Both the position numbers and the translations under genes were made by a program. This document shows, piece after piece, positions 1 through 5,115 of a DNA stretch of 5,630 nucleotides. Numbering within the stretch: the first letter of the stretch is position 1; every line of letters begins with the position of its first letter. Under the pieces are notes generated by a model. The model saw only the letters and a program-made list of their open reading frames with translations. It searched no databases and was not told where the DNA came from. The DNA lies in the NCBI GenBank assembly GCA_021160085.1, contig JAGHDE010000004.1:1-5630 (forward strand), given 5' to 3'. Source of the DNA: Pseudomonadota bacterium (GTDB lineage Bacteria > Desulfobacterota > WTBG01 > JAGOGO01).

Positions 1-236
1 ATCCCGAGGATATAAGAAGAGAAACTCCATCCTCGTTAACAGAAAGGTGGAAAGGATATATTCAAGAATTAACAGGGATTGGAATAGAGAAAGAGCAGTT
101 GCTTTCCCAGTCTCTTCTGACACCCAGCTGTGGAACCGGATCATTAACCCCGGAACTGTCCCGGCAGGTTATGCAACTTCTCCGGAAGGTATCGGAGACT
201 ATACAGAATGACTATATATCAGATTTTAATCAGTGA
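1..236 (+). CDS. MetE-like (cobalamin-independent methionine synthase family) protein, C-terminal end
   Basis: This is the last 77 residues of a gene that begins before the window; codons run from base 3 and the stop is TGA at 234-236. The diagnostic part is the segment LLSQSLLTPSCGTGSLTPEL followed by an amphipathic helix. That is how the short archaeal/bacterial MetE C-terminal-domain proteins end. The Cys of the PSCG motif corresponds by family to the zinc-ligand Cys near the C-terminus of MetE, which activates the methyl-accepting thiol. The family moves methyl groups to thiols as a TIM barrel in the cytoplasm. The stand-alone short members may use a methylcorrinoid donor rather than folate, which is family knowledge and cannot be decided here. 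The last residues, YISDFNQ, lie in a 27-bp sequence that recurs at 1864-1890. A uroporphyrinogen-decarboxylase-like methyltransferase is the main alternative; the PSCG context favours MetE. Confidence 0.8.
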   Translation, partial: PEDIRRETPSSLTERWKGYIQELTGIGIEKEQLLSQSLLTPSCGTGSLTPELSRQVMQLLRKVSETIQNDYISDFNQ

Positions 237-243
237 AGGTTAT
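217..243 (+). repeat. 27-bp imperfect direct repeat, copy 1 (3' end of the MetE-like gene)
   Basis: Hand alignment to 1864-1890 gives 24 matches in 27 positions, with mismatches at 221, 235 and 239. The copy covers the last five codons and stop of the MetE-like gene plus seven following bases. Similarity stops at both ends. Confidence 0.65.
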
Positions 244-258
244 AGGGGAAAAGAAAAT

Positions 259-309
259 AAAGGGGTCAGGTAAAGAAGCTAATTTCTATTTTCCAGGGCT
301 GACCCCTTT
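259..309. repeat. REP-like long inverted repeat
   Basis: The arm AAAGGGGTCAG at 259-269 is matched exactly by its inverse CTGACCCCTTT at 299-309, an 11-bp perfect stem around a 29-nt AT-rich middle. A/G-rich bases before the left arm and C/T-rich bases after the right arm extend the symmetry imperfectly. I recall GGGGTCAG...CTGACCCC palindromes as frequent in intergenic DNA of deltaproteobacterial-type genomes, often with REP-associated tyrosine (IS200-like) transposases, so a decayed REP or MITE is my reading. It could also act as a terminator for the MetE-like transcript, since the right arm runs into a pyrimidine-rich tract, but there is no uninterrupted T run. Confidence 0.6.
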
Positions 310-336
310 CTTCTCCCTAAACTGTTGCGTAGAATT

Positions 337-525
337 ATGATGAAAGAAGAAGAGTTGGAAAAAGAAATAATGGAGCTTGAGGAAAAACTAAAGGATAGAG
401 AAGATGCGCTTCCAGCCCATTCAGTCAAACCTCAACAGTTGCTTTTAATCGAGGAGTTAGAAACAAGCATTGAGGACAAAAAAAGTGAACTGGCAAAACT
501 TAGAGAGAGAAAATCCAAATCCTGA
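337..525 (+). CDS. Small coiled-coil protein with an LPAHS motif
   Basis: Sixty-two residues if translation begins at the first of two tandem ATGs (337 and 340). The reading also extends to a TTG at 325, but no start has a convincing ribosome binding site. The protein is almost wholly charged helix: an N-terminal Glu/Lys/Leu heptad stretch (about residues 3-22), a short break LPAHSVKPQQ near 25-34, then a second helix to the end, with no Cys and no membrane segment. Two helices around a Pro-containing turn suggest an antiparallel hairpin or a dimeric coiled coil. I recall similar small conserved hypothetical proteins with an LPAHS turn in anaerobic bacteria but know no function. It lies after the REP-like palindrome and 66 bp before the broken flavin oxidoreductase. 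Missing SD and low complexity leave some doubt that it is expressed. Confidence 0.6.
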   Translation: MMKEEELEKEIMELEEKLKDREDALPAHSVKPQQLLLIEELETSIEDKKSELAKLRERKSKS

Positions 526-537
526 ACTCTGTCAGGA
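520..537 (+). other. Short stem-loop at the end of the coiled-coil gene
   Basis: TCCTGA at 520-525 (containing the stop codon) is followed after six bases by TCAGGA at 532-537, a 6-bp perfect stem. No T run follows, so it is a weak or factor-dependent terminator at best, and chance is possible. Confidence 0.3.
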
Positions 538-591
538 GCGGGGCCATAATAACCGAAACCGTTAACAAGATAATAAAAAAGGAGGTCTACC

Positions 592-997
592 ATGGAAAGG
601 ATGTTTAATGGATTTACCTTAGGTGATCTGAAGCTTGTGAATCGGTTTGTCTTTCCCCCGATCAAGCTCGGGTATGGCAATCCCGATGGCACTGTGACGG
701 ACCGCCAGTTGAATTTCTATCAACAAATTGCGAGGAGCGGTCCGGGATTGCTTATTATTGAGCCTGTATCGGTCACTGCTGATGGCAGGGGACATCCTAA
801 GCAACCCTGCGTACATTTTACCTGAGAGCGCTGCAGGACTCCGGAAAATTGTCGATGTTATACATGGGGAAGGCCGCCTCGCCGGTCTTAATTTGAATCA
901 CGCGAGCGCCGGCGCTCTCCCCAAGATAATTGGCGGTCAACCTAAGGACAAAGGGAAAGACTCAAAAATCGAAAACAGCCTATTTCCCACAACATAG
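592..997 (+). pseudogene. Broken Old Yellow Enzyme-family NADH:flavin oxidoreductase (frameshifted, truncated)
   Basis: A strong SD (GGAGGT at 581-586, six bases before ATG 592) introduces a typical OYE-family N-terminus: FTLGDLKLVNRFVFPPIK, then NPDGTVTDRQLNFYQQIAR and IIEPVSVTADGRGHP, matching the first strands of the FMN-binding barrel. The frame ends at a TGA at 823-825, but homology resumes in the +1 frame as LPESAAGLRKIVDVIHGEG and LNHASAGALPK, ending at a TAG at 995-997. Dropping one T from the TTTT run at 816-819 joins the parts, so a single-base insertion is the simplest cause. Even repaired, the product would be about 134 residues against roughly 330 or more for the family. It lacks the catalytic middle, the rest of the FMN/NADH region and any Fe-S domain, and the last 20 or so residues leave the family pattern. 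No function is expected. Its stop is 14 bp before the DUF1638 gene, so its transcription and translation signals may still serve that gene. Confidence 0.85.
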
Positions 998-1011
998 TAA
1001 GGAGATTACTG

Positions 1012-1668
1012 ATGGACAAAATATCCTTTTCTGATATTGCTATAGTATCCTGCGGTACGTTGAGTCTCGAGTTGAATCATCTGAAAAAGGAGGGTTTTCT
1101 CGATACTGATCATTTATTTTTTACTACACCCGGGCTCCACGAAGATGTTCATGAATTAGAACGTCAACTCATTCAAAGGATCAACAAGGCCAAGGAAAAG
1201 GCGGATAAGGTCCTTGTAGTCTATGGTGGAAAGTTCTGTTATGTGAATGCCGACGAACCCTTACGCACCATGAGAACAATTATTGAAGAGAAGGGTCCAA
1301 ATGTGGCGAGGATTGAGGCTACCCACTGTATGGACATGATCGCCAGCGAAGAGGAACGGGAAAGGATCGGCCAGGAAGTTGCTGGTGGGAAGAAGGTCTG
1401 GTGGATGACACCGGGCTGGATCAAATTTCGTCACAAGGTCTTCAAGGGGTGGGACAAAGGCCTTGCCAATGAGAACTTTCCACGGCATACGGGCGGTGCG
1501 ATAGTGCTTGATAGTATCGGGTATGTTGACCGGTATATTAACGAACACCCCGAAGAATTATTGGAGTACTCGGACTGGATGCAAATCCCAATTCAGGGGT
1601 ATGCAGTTACGCTCGACCGCTTTAAATCACTTTTGTCAGAGCAAGCAAGGTTGCTCATGGAGAAATAA
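1012..1668 (+). CDS. DUF1638 family protein
   Basis: 218 residues from ATG 1012, with SD AAGGAG at 999-1004 and a 7-base spacer. I recognise DUF1638 from the N-terminal VSCGTLSLELNHL (12-24), the TTPGLHE segment (38-44), VVYGGKFCYV (69-78), a Cys in THCMDM (104-109), WWMTPGWIKF (130-139), a GWDKGLANENFP stretch (146-157), AIVLDSIGY (163-171) and a C-terminal EYSDWMQIPI (185-194). Cys14, Cys76 and Cys106, with nearby His residues, sit in the most family-like segments and could bind a metal or cofactor; that is inference. No signal peptide or membrane span, so probably cytoplasmic. The family has no assigned reaction that I know of, but its genes are often near corrinoid-dependent methyltransferases. 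Here it lies downstream of a MetE-like gene and a dead flavin oxidoreductase. Length looks complete, and it appears intact although its upstream partner is broken. Confidence 0.85.
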   Translation: MDKISFSDIAIVSCGTLSLELNHLKKEGFLDTDHLFFTTPGLHEDVHELERQLIQRINKAKEKADKVLVVYGGKFCYVNADEPLRTMRTIIEEKGPNVARIEATHCMDMIASEEERERIGQEVAGGKKVWWMTPGWIKFRHKVFKGWDKGLANENFPRHTGGAIVLDSIGYVDRYINEHPEELLEYSDWMQIPIQGYAVTLDRFKSLLSEQARLLMEK

Positions 1669-1876
1669 AAGAACAAAATGCGACAAAATGGAATATCTGA
1701 ATAATATCTTCTTCGCTGTTGGATACAGTCATTGAGAATTCCTTTTTTGTCATTTCATCTTCTATTCTGCTGTCAGTGTTCAGGTGAAAGAAAAGGATAT
1801 AAGTGCTGACCCTTGGCACCTGAAACCTGGCGACTGTCAATTGATCCTTTCGCTCAATTGAGGTATCTGATTTTAA
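1669..1876. other. Convergent intergenic region with dyads
   Basis: About 200 bp between the ends of the DUF1638 gene (+) and the MauE-like gene (-). It holds an 8-bp inverted repeat TTCAGGTG (1779-1786) / CACCTGAA (1817-1824), two copies of the self-palindrome TCAATTGA (1837-1844, 1854-1861), and the second 27-bp repeat copy. A six-T run lies at 1743-1748. A 61-codon minus-strand frame overlaps the DUF1638 end but has no SD or family resemblance. No canonical GC-rich hairpin plus T run is seen for either gene. Confidence 0.5.
1837..1861. repeat. Tandem self-palindromes TCAATTGA
   Basis: TCAATTGA occurs at 1837-1844 and 1854-1861, separated by nine bases. Each is a perfect palindrome, so the pair also forms a hairpin stem around TCCTTTCGC. 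No gene start lies beside it, so a structural or terminator role fits better than an operator. Confidence 0.45.
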
Positions 1877-1890
1877 TCAGTAAAGATTAT
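1864..1890 (+). repeat. 27-bp imperfect direct repeat, copy 2 (with SDFNQ-stop frame)
   Basis: Matches 217-243 at 24 of 27 bases. Read on the + strand in the frame of the MetE-like gene it still gives Ser-Asp-Phe-Asn-Gln-stop: the Ser codon is TCT instead of TCA and the stop is TAA instead of TGA. A stop at 1842-1844 shows that no longer gene remains. The same bases contain the palindrome-like CTGATTTTAATCAG (1867-1880) and, on the other strand, the last codons of the MauE-like gene. Confidence 0.6.
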
Positions 1891-2356
1891 TACTTCTTTT
1901 CATGAAAGTATCAAGGCTGAGAATTTGTCGATCATAAAAAAATACCTGCAGAGCACAGGCAAATAATATCGTATCCCTCACCAGGAACAATATATTGATG
2001 CTATGAGTTCCATTGGAACTAAAACATCCACAACTTGTATCGATTCCCCTGATCAATACCGAACTGAGAGCAATTAAAAAGCCTGTCATCATAAAAATTA
2101 TTACCAGTGTGGTTCCGCCGGTAAACAACCCTGAAATAAGAAAGATACCACATATCAGCTCTAACCAGGGAAGAATGATGGCAAACAGGTTTACGCTTTC
2201 CGTCGGTAATATCAGGTAATTTTCTACCGTACCAGCAAACTGTTCAGGGTTAAGAATTTTGTCCCAGCTGGCGCAAATAAATATTCCCCCTAAGACTATC
2301 CTGCAAAAAAGGGCAGTATAAGGATGGGTAATTATTTTTTTTATCCCGTTTTTCAT
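1877..2356 (-). CDS. MauE/DoxX-type redox-associated membrane protein
   Basis: 159 residues with four hydrophobic spans at about 13-31, 55-75, 83-103 and 120-140, the usual plan of MauE/DoxX-like inner-membrane proteins. Family marks are RIVLGGIFICASWDKILNPEQF (from residue 19) in helix 1, LPWLELICGIFLISGLFT (62-79) in helix 2 and SCGCFSS (108-114) before helix 4. The Cys-Gly-Cys there (109, 111) is the conserved Cys pair of this group, thought to take part in disulfide or sulfur chemistry. MauE is needed for maturation of methylamine dehydrogenase, but no methylamine genes are present, so that substrate should not be assumed. Its ATG overlaps the stop of the upstream rhodanese gene by four bases (ATGA), implying translational coupling and a shared role at the membrane. 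The final codons overlap the copy-2 repeat, so the tail RSNNLY may have been altered by that event. Confidence 0.82.
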   Translation of the reverse strand: MKNGIKKIITHPYTALFCRIVLGGIFICASWDKILNPEQFAGTVENYLILPTESVNLFAIILPWLELICGIFLISGLFTGGTTLVIIFMMTGFLIALSSVLIRGIDTSCGCFSSNGTHSINILFLVRDTILFACALQVFFYDRQILSLDTFMKRSNNLY

Positions 2357-2832
2357 TCTTTTTCCACTGGCATTTTATTTTCTGTCCACTCCTCCCACCC
2401 GCCTGTAAACACCCTCACATCCTTATATCCCATCTCTTCAAGGAGCAAAGCCAGCTCTTCGGCGCTTGAGCATTCAATCCCGTAACAGTAGGTAATTATC
2501 TGGGTATCGCAGGGAAGTTGCGTTAACTGTTTAGCCGATTCCCCGGATAATTCACCATAGGGTATGTTTTTTGCCCCGGGCACATGTCCTTCCCGGAAAT
2601 CTTTGGGTGAACAGGCATCAAGGATAGCAACCCCTGGCTGGCCAATCTTCGCCAGAAGGAATCGCCCGGAGACGACCCCGCCTTCTGCTTCATTTTCTGA
2701 TAATACGGAACGCAAAGAAGAGGCAGTTCTAAAGAGTGGTAATCCGTCCGGCCGAAAGTGGTTGATTATGAGCGCCAGAACTACTGAAAAGAAAAAAATT
2801 CCTATCGCTTCTAAAACTTTTTTTTTCATCAT
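2353..2832 (-). CDS. Membrane-anchored rhodanese-domain protein
   Basis: 159 residues. A lysine-rich N-terminus and one hydrophobic span (about 8-24) anchor it, with the rest predicted outside the cytoplasmic membrane. The rhodanese domain runs from about 54 to 157: LDACSPKDFREGHVPGAKNIP (71-91) is the conserved D...F..GH.PGA element, TYCYGIECSS (114-123) is the active-site loop with catalytic Cys116, and a C-terminal VFTGGWEEW (141-149) closes the fold. Cys121, five residues after Cys116, may form a disulfide or persulfide relay with it (inference); Cys74 and Cys108 are further thiols. Rhodaneses carry sulfane sulfur as a Cys persulfide. The gene directly precedes and overlaps the MauE-like gene, which likely receives or reoxidises its thiols. 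Start is one of two tandem ATGs (2830-2832 or 2827-2829); no clear SD is seen. It may share the 3204-3231 promoter through the 67-aa gene 86 bp upstream. Confidence 0.85.
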   Translation of the reverse strand: MMKKKVLEAIGIFFFSVVLALIINHFRPDGLPLFRTASSLRSVLSENEAEGGVVSGRFLLAKIGQPGVAILDACSPKDFREGHVPGAKNIPYGELSGESAKQLTQLPCDTQIITYCYGIECSSAEELALLLEEMGYKDVRVFTGGWEEWTENKMPVEKE

Positions 2833-2918
2833 AAAATAACGGAAGAAGACAACGATAAAAACAAACTAAACCATTTTGAGATTCAAAAACAGATTAATAA
2901 GAAAAATACTGGCTTGCC

Positions 2919-3122
2919 CTATTCGAGTTCGATGGAACCATCCATTTCAATAACAGGTTCACTGTAAATAATCACAGTTTGGGATATAGGTAAAAGTATG
3001 CGATGCTTTTCTTCTTTGGCTTTTACGATGGTATCATAATAGCCTTTTTCATCTATATTCCGAAGCATCCCCGGGGAGCCCTTTAAACCCAAAAGCTCAT
3101 TGTAAATAAAAACTTTTTTCAT
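2919..3122 (-). CDS. Small hypothetical protein, 67 aa
   Basis: I do not recognise the family. The start MKKVFIYNELLGLKG has only a weak GGA-type ribosome binding site, but the frame follows a good promoter by about 75 nt. The product is predicted soluble and mainly beta: two hydrophobic beta-like stretches, KVFIYN (3-8) and RILLPISQTVIIYSEPVIEM (about 41-60), around a charged middle GYYDTIVKAKEEK (about 27-39), with an acidic C-terminus. The alternation of small strands and a GLKGSPG turn resembles a small SH3-like or OB-like barrel, which is only an impression. No Cys, no signal peptide. It is the first gene of a possible minus-strand unit with the rhodanese and MauE-like genes, although 86 bp separate them. 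Neither a toxin/antitoxin partner nor a DNA-binding helix is apparent. The codon pattern and independent promoter make it likely real. Confidence 0.6.
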   Translation of the reverse strand: MKKVFIYNELLGLKGSPGMLRNIDEKGYYDTIVKAKEEKHRILLPISQTVIIYSEPVIEMDGSIELE

Positions 3123-3203
3123 TTTAATTCCATCTGTTTTAAATGAATTGTTTCTTTATTGGAAAAAATAGTTAGACATTTCTCAACCTGAATCTGTTCT
3201 TCT

Positions 3204-3231
3204 ATTATAGAAAATTTGAACGAAAGTCAAA
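3204..3231 (-). promoter_or_regulatory. Sigma70-type promoter for the 67-aa gene
   Basis: On the minus strand, a perfect TATAAT (complement of 3204-3209) lies 15 bases after TTGACT (complement of 3225-3230), or 16 after TTTGAC (3226-3231). The spacing is slightly short but both boxes are near consensus. Transcription would start near 3197, giving a leader of about 75 nt. Confidence 0.6.
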
Positions 3232-3234
3232 TTT
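3212..3234. promoter_or_regulatory. Dyad overlapping the -35 box (possible operator)
   Basis: AAATTTGA (3212-3219) and TCAAATTT (3227-3234) are perfect inverted 8-mers separated by seven bases. The dyad covers the -35 box and spacer of the minus-strand promoter, the usual site for a dimeric repressor. The regulator is unknown. Confidence 0.45.
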
Positions 3235-3283
3235 ATCAATAACATTTTAGACAAAGCGAAAAGAATTTTGGGCAACAGTTAGC

Positions 3284-4126
3284 TTACGTCTGACATTGCG
3301 GGCAGAAAGAAGCAGTTCGCCCCCCAATCCGGGCACTCTCTATAATAGTGCCACAGTTGTAACAGGGGCTCCCCCGTCGCTGATAAACTCGAAGCATTGT
3401 TTGAAATCTTCCCATTCTCCCCAGGCCATCCCGATAGCGTTTGTCGAAGGCGGTGGTGCCCCGGTTAATAATTGCTTCTCTAAGAATTTTTCGGATTGCC
3501 CGATGGAGACATCGAATTTCATCTTCTTGTAAAGTATTGGTAATGCGGGATGGGTGTATTTTCGCCTTAAAAAGGCTTTCATCACTATAGATGTTCCCCA
3601 ATCCCGCTATCACTTTCTGGTCCATCATGAAAGTTTTAATCTTCCGCCTTGACTTTCGAAGGCACCGGGTCAAGTACGCCAGAGAAAAGTCTTTTGTCAG
3701 GGGTTCAGGACCTAATCGGTCTAAGTTGAGGGGAGATTCGTTCGCGAAAGGGAGTTGAAGAAAAAGCTCCCCAAACTTTCGGGGATCGATAAAGCGCAGT
3801 TCGGCCTTTTTGCCGATATGGAATATGGCTCGGATATAAGGTTCTTTTGGTGACTCATGGCTTCGGAGAAGAAGCTGCCCTGACATTCCTAAATGTATCA
3901 CCAGGGTCCGGGATGGTTGAAGGTCGAAGATCAGATACTTTGCCCGGCGACTGAGCCTTTCTATCCGAGCTCCTTGTAATTCCGCAATGAATTTATGTTG
4001 GGAAGGAAACCTCCGAAGAATTCTTGTCTTGGGATCAGGAGAAATGGTTACATCTGTTATTGTTTTTCCAGTCAGATGAGGGGTGAGGTCATTCTTGATC
4101 GTCTCAATTTCAGGAAGTTCGGGCAT
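3284..4126 (-). CDS. mutM: Formamidopyrimidine-DNA glycosylase (Fpg/MutM)
   Basis: 280 residues, the usual Fpg length. It excises oxidised purines such as 8-oxoguanine and cuts the abasic site by beta,delta-elimination. The N-terminus MPELPEIE supplies the catalytic Pro2 and Glu3; Lys63 in RRAKYL matches the essential Lys of the family (Lys57 in E. coli); HLGMSGQL (78-85) carries the Met that fills the gap left by the flipped base. RFIDPRKFG (111-119) and KTFMMDQKVIAGLGNIYSDE (164-183) are the conserved core, the latter being the helix-two-turn-helix. The C-terminal zinc finger is intact: CYNC (255-258), 16 residues, CPQC (275-278). The lesion-capping loop region (about 222-247) has the sequence RGTTAFDKRYRDGLGRMGRF, a less common form. 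The start is fixed by MPELPE because Met removal exposes Pro2; no strong SD is seen. It follows the LapA-like gene by 44 bp and may share its transcript. Confidence 0.96.
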   Translation of the reverse strand: MPELPEIETIKNDLTPHLTGKTITDVTISPDPKTRILRRFPSQHKFIAELQGARIERLSRRAKYLIFDLQPSRTLVIHLGMSGQLLLRSHESPKEPYIRAIFHIGKKAELRFIDPRKFGELFLQLPFANESPLNLDRLGPEPLTKDFSLAYLTRCLRKSRRKIKTFMMDQKVIAGLGNIYSDESLFKAKIHPSRITNTLQEDEIRCLHRAIRKILREAIINRGTTAFDKRYRDGLGRMGRFQTMLRVYQRRGSPCYNCGTIIESARIGGRTASFCPQCQT

Positions 4127-4170
4127 AGAAAATTATCTTCTCATCCCAGCCGACAGGAATAAAAAATTAT

Positions 4171-4509
4171 TCAACTAATCTCACTCGGAGAATCAAAGCT
4201 GGTCTCTTTTTCTTCTTCTTTCTCTTCCCCCTTCTCAATTAATTGATTCTCCAGTTCCTGGGACTTTTTTCCCAGTTCATAAATCATTCTGGCTTGTTTT
4301 TTTACTCTGAAATGTTTTCTGATTGCTCCCGGAACAGCAATAACGGCCATGATAACAGCACCAATCAAAAACGAGCCAAATATAACCGTGATCAGGGAGG
4401 TGTTAAATCCCCAAATAAAAAAATTAACCTCCAAAGGCATTCCATTTTGCAATGCAAAAATTGTGGTTCCTAAAATTAGTATAAAGGTTACTATTAATGA
4501 AAGATACAT
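4171..4509 (-). CDS. LapA-domain (DUF1049) membrane protein
   Basis: 112 residues from the ATG at 4507-4509, chosen over a longer frame beginning at 4551 because AAGGAGGA (complement of 4516-4523) sits six bases before it. Two hydrophobic spans (about 2-20 and 38-60) bracket ALQNGMPLEVNFFIW (19-33), the characteristic loop of the LapA/DUF1049 domain, usually ALQN...V.F..W. After the second span come a basic juxtamembrane patch (RKHFRVKKQAR) and a charged, probably coiled-coil cytoplasmic tail ending in an acidic, low-complexity stretch. LapA (YciS) of E. coli works with LapB in control of lipopolysaccharide assembly; no LapB TPR protein is visible here, so only the domain name is safe. It lies 28 bp after the 68-aa membrane gene and 44 bp before mutM, and the first two probably act together. 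Confidence 0.82.
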   Translation of the reverse strand: MYLSLIVTFILILGTTIFALQNGMPLEVNFFIWGFNTSLITVIFGSFLIGAVIMAVIAVPGAIRKHFRVKKQARMIYELGKKSQELENQLIEKGEEKEEEKETSFDSPSEIS

Positions 4510-4537
4510 ATTACATCCTCCTTGTCTGGACAAAGAA

Positions 4538-4744
4538 TCACTCAGCATCACCCTCCCCAGGAGGGCTTCCCTCTTTTTTATCCTTCTTGCGAAGTTCCTT
4601 TTCTATCTTCCCCAGTACGTCGGCTGTCTTTTTCCGGAGAGCGTTGACCTGGGTTTTTATATCTTTCGATCCTTCGGCTCTCTGGTATGCCAAGACTGAA
4701 ACTACCAAAGCTATAACGGCAATAATAAAGGTTAATGCGGTCAT
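4538..4744 (-). CDS. Small single-span membrane protein with basic helical tail
   Basis: 68 residues from the ATG at 4742-4744. The frame stays open to 4870, but an AAGGAGG about ten bases before this ATG marks the start, and the upstream extension has no family look. One transmembrane helix (about 3-20, AVIALVVSVLAY) is followed by a charged helix with Leu/Val/Ala heptad positions (29-52) and a Lys-rich then Gly/Pro/acidic tail. No Cys and no cleavable signal peptide motif. The shape, an N-terminal anchor with a cytoplasmic coiled coil, parallels the tail of the LapA-domain protein encoded 28 bp downstream, so the two may pair through their coiled coils (inference). I do not know a family name. 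It is likely the first gene of the 4744-3284 minus-strand unit. Confidence 0.7.
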   Translation of the reverse strand: MTALTFIIAVIALVVSVLAYQRAEGSKDIKTQVNALRKKTADVLGKIEKELRKKDKKEGSPPGEGDAE

Positions 4745-5041
4745 AAGTTTATTCCCTCCTTCTTGGGGATTATGGGTCCTTTCACTTTCCCTTTGCTCTT
4801 TATGTAATAGATAACCATTTACAGCAATAAAATCAATCATAAAACAAAAAAATCTGCAAATTAAAATCATCCCGCAGTAACTGGTTTTAACTTTTAAAGA
4901 TTCAATATCGTTTGGCTTCTCATCTCCATTCGCTAACTTTTTCTTGTGTTATTTCCTGAATCATGTTATTTAATTAAGAATTATTTTTTTGTAACTATCT
5001 ATAAATAAAAGAAATTAATAAGATATTTTTCCTATGAGAGC

Positions 5042-5070
5042 GATTAAAAGATCGGCTTGGTCTTTTAATC
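5042..5070 (+). promoter_or_regulatory. Strong hairpin in the PfkB gene leader
   Basis: GATTAAAAGATC (5042-5053) pairs with GGTCTTTTAATC (5059-5070) around a 5-nt loop: 12 pairs with one U-G in RNA on the + strand. There is no T run after it and no upstream + gene to end, so a leader structure or operator is more likely than a terminator. Its right arm shares TTTTAATCAG with both 27-bp repeat copies. Confidence 0.55.
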
Positions 5071-5089
5071 AGGGTTCCTCATTCTGAGT

Positions 5090-5115
5090 TAAGGTTTGCA
5101 AAAATAGCAACCTTA
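5090..5115 (+). promoter_or_regulatory. Second, bulged hairpin just before the PfkB ribosome binding site
   Basis: TAAGGTTTGC (5090-5099) pairs with GCAACCTTA (5107-5115) with one bulged T and a 7-nt A-rich loop. It ends eight bases before the SD AAGGAG (5124-5129). Its placement suits control of translation, but no known riboswitch fits. Confidence 0.5.

Noticed and set aside
816..819. Programmed frameshift joining the two OYE frames
   Set aside because: A four-T run alone is a poor slippery site, and the joined product would still be far shorter than any functional member.
1655..1840. 61-codon minus-strand frame in the convergent gap
   Set aside because: Overlaps the end of the DUF1638 gene, has no SD, no family resemblance and an uneven composition.
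3340..3585. Minus-strand and plus-strand frames inside mutM
   Set aside because: The mutM frame contains all catalytic and zinc-finger residues, so the others are shadows.
4235..4246. Palindrome TCAATTAATTGA resembling the TCAATTGA pair
   Set aside because: It lies within the LapA-like coding region, without a paired copy or promoter context, in AT-rich DNA where it can arise by chance.
4510..4551. Longer N-terminus for the LapA-like protein (start at 4551)
   Set aside because: The extension would overlap the 68-aa gene's end and contains the SD of the internal ATG at 4509; the LapA domain begins at that ATG.
4349..4814. Two overlapping + strand frames opposite the LapA-like and 68-aa genes
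   Set aside because: They are antisense shadows of two genes with good SDs and membrane-domain patterns; no SD or family match of their own.
4745..4870. Longer N-terminus for the 68-aa membrane protein (start at 4870)
   Set aside because: A strong SD sits immediately before the ATG at 4744, and the extra residues do not look like a conserved domain.
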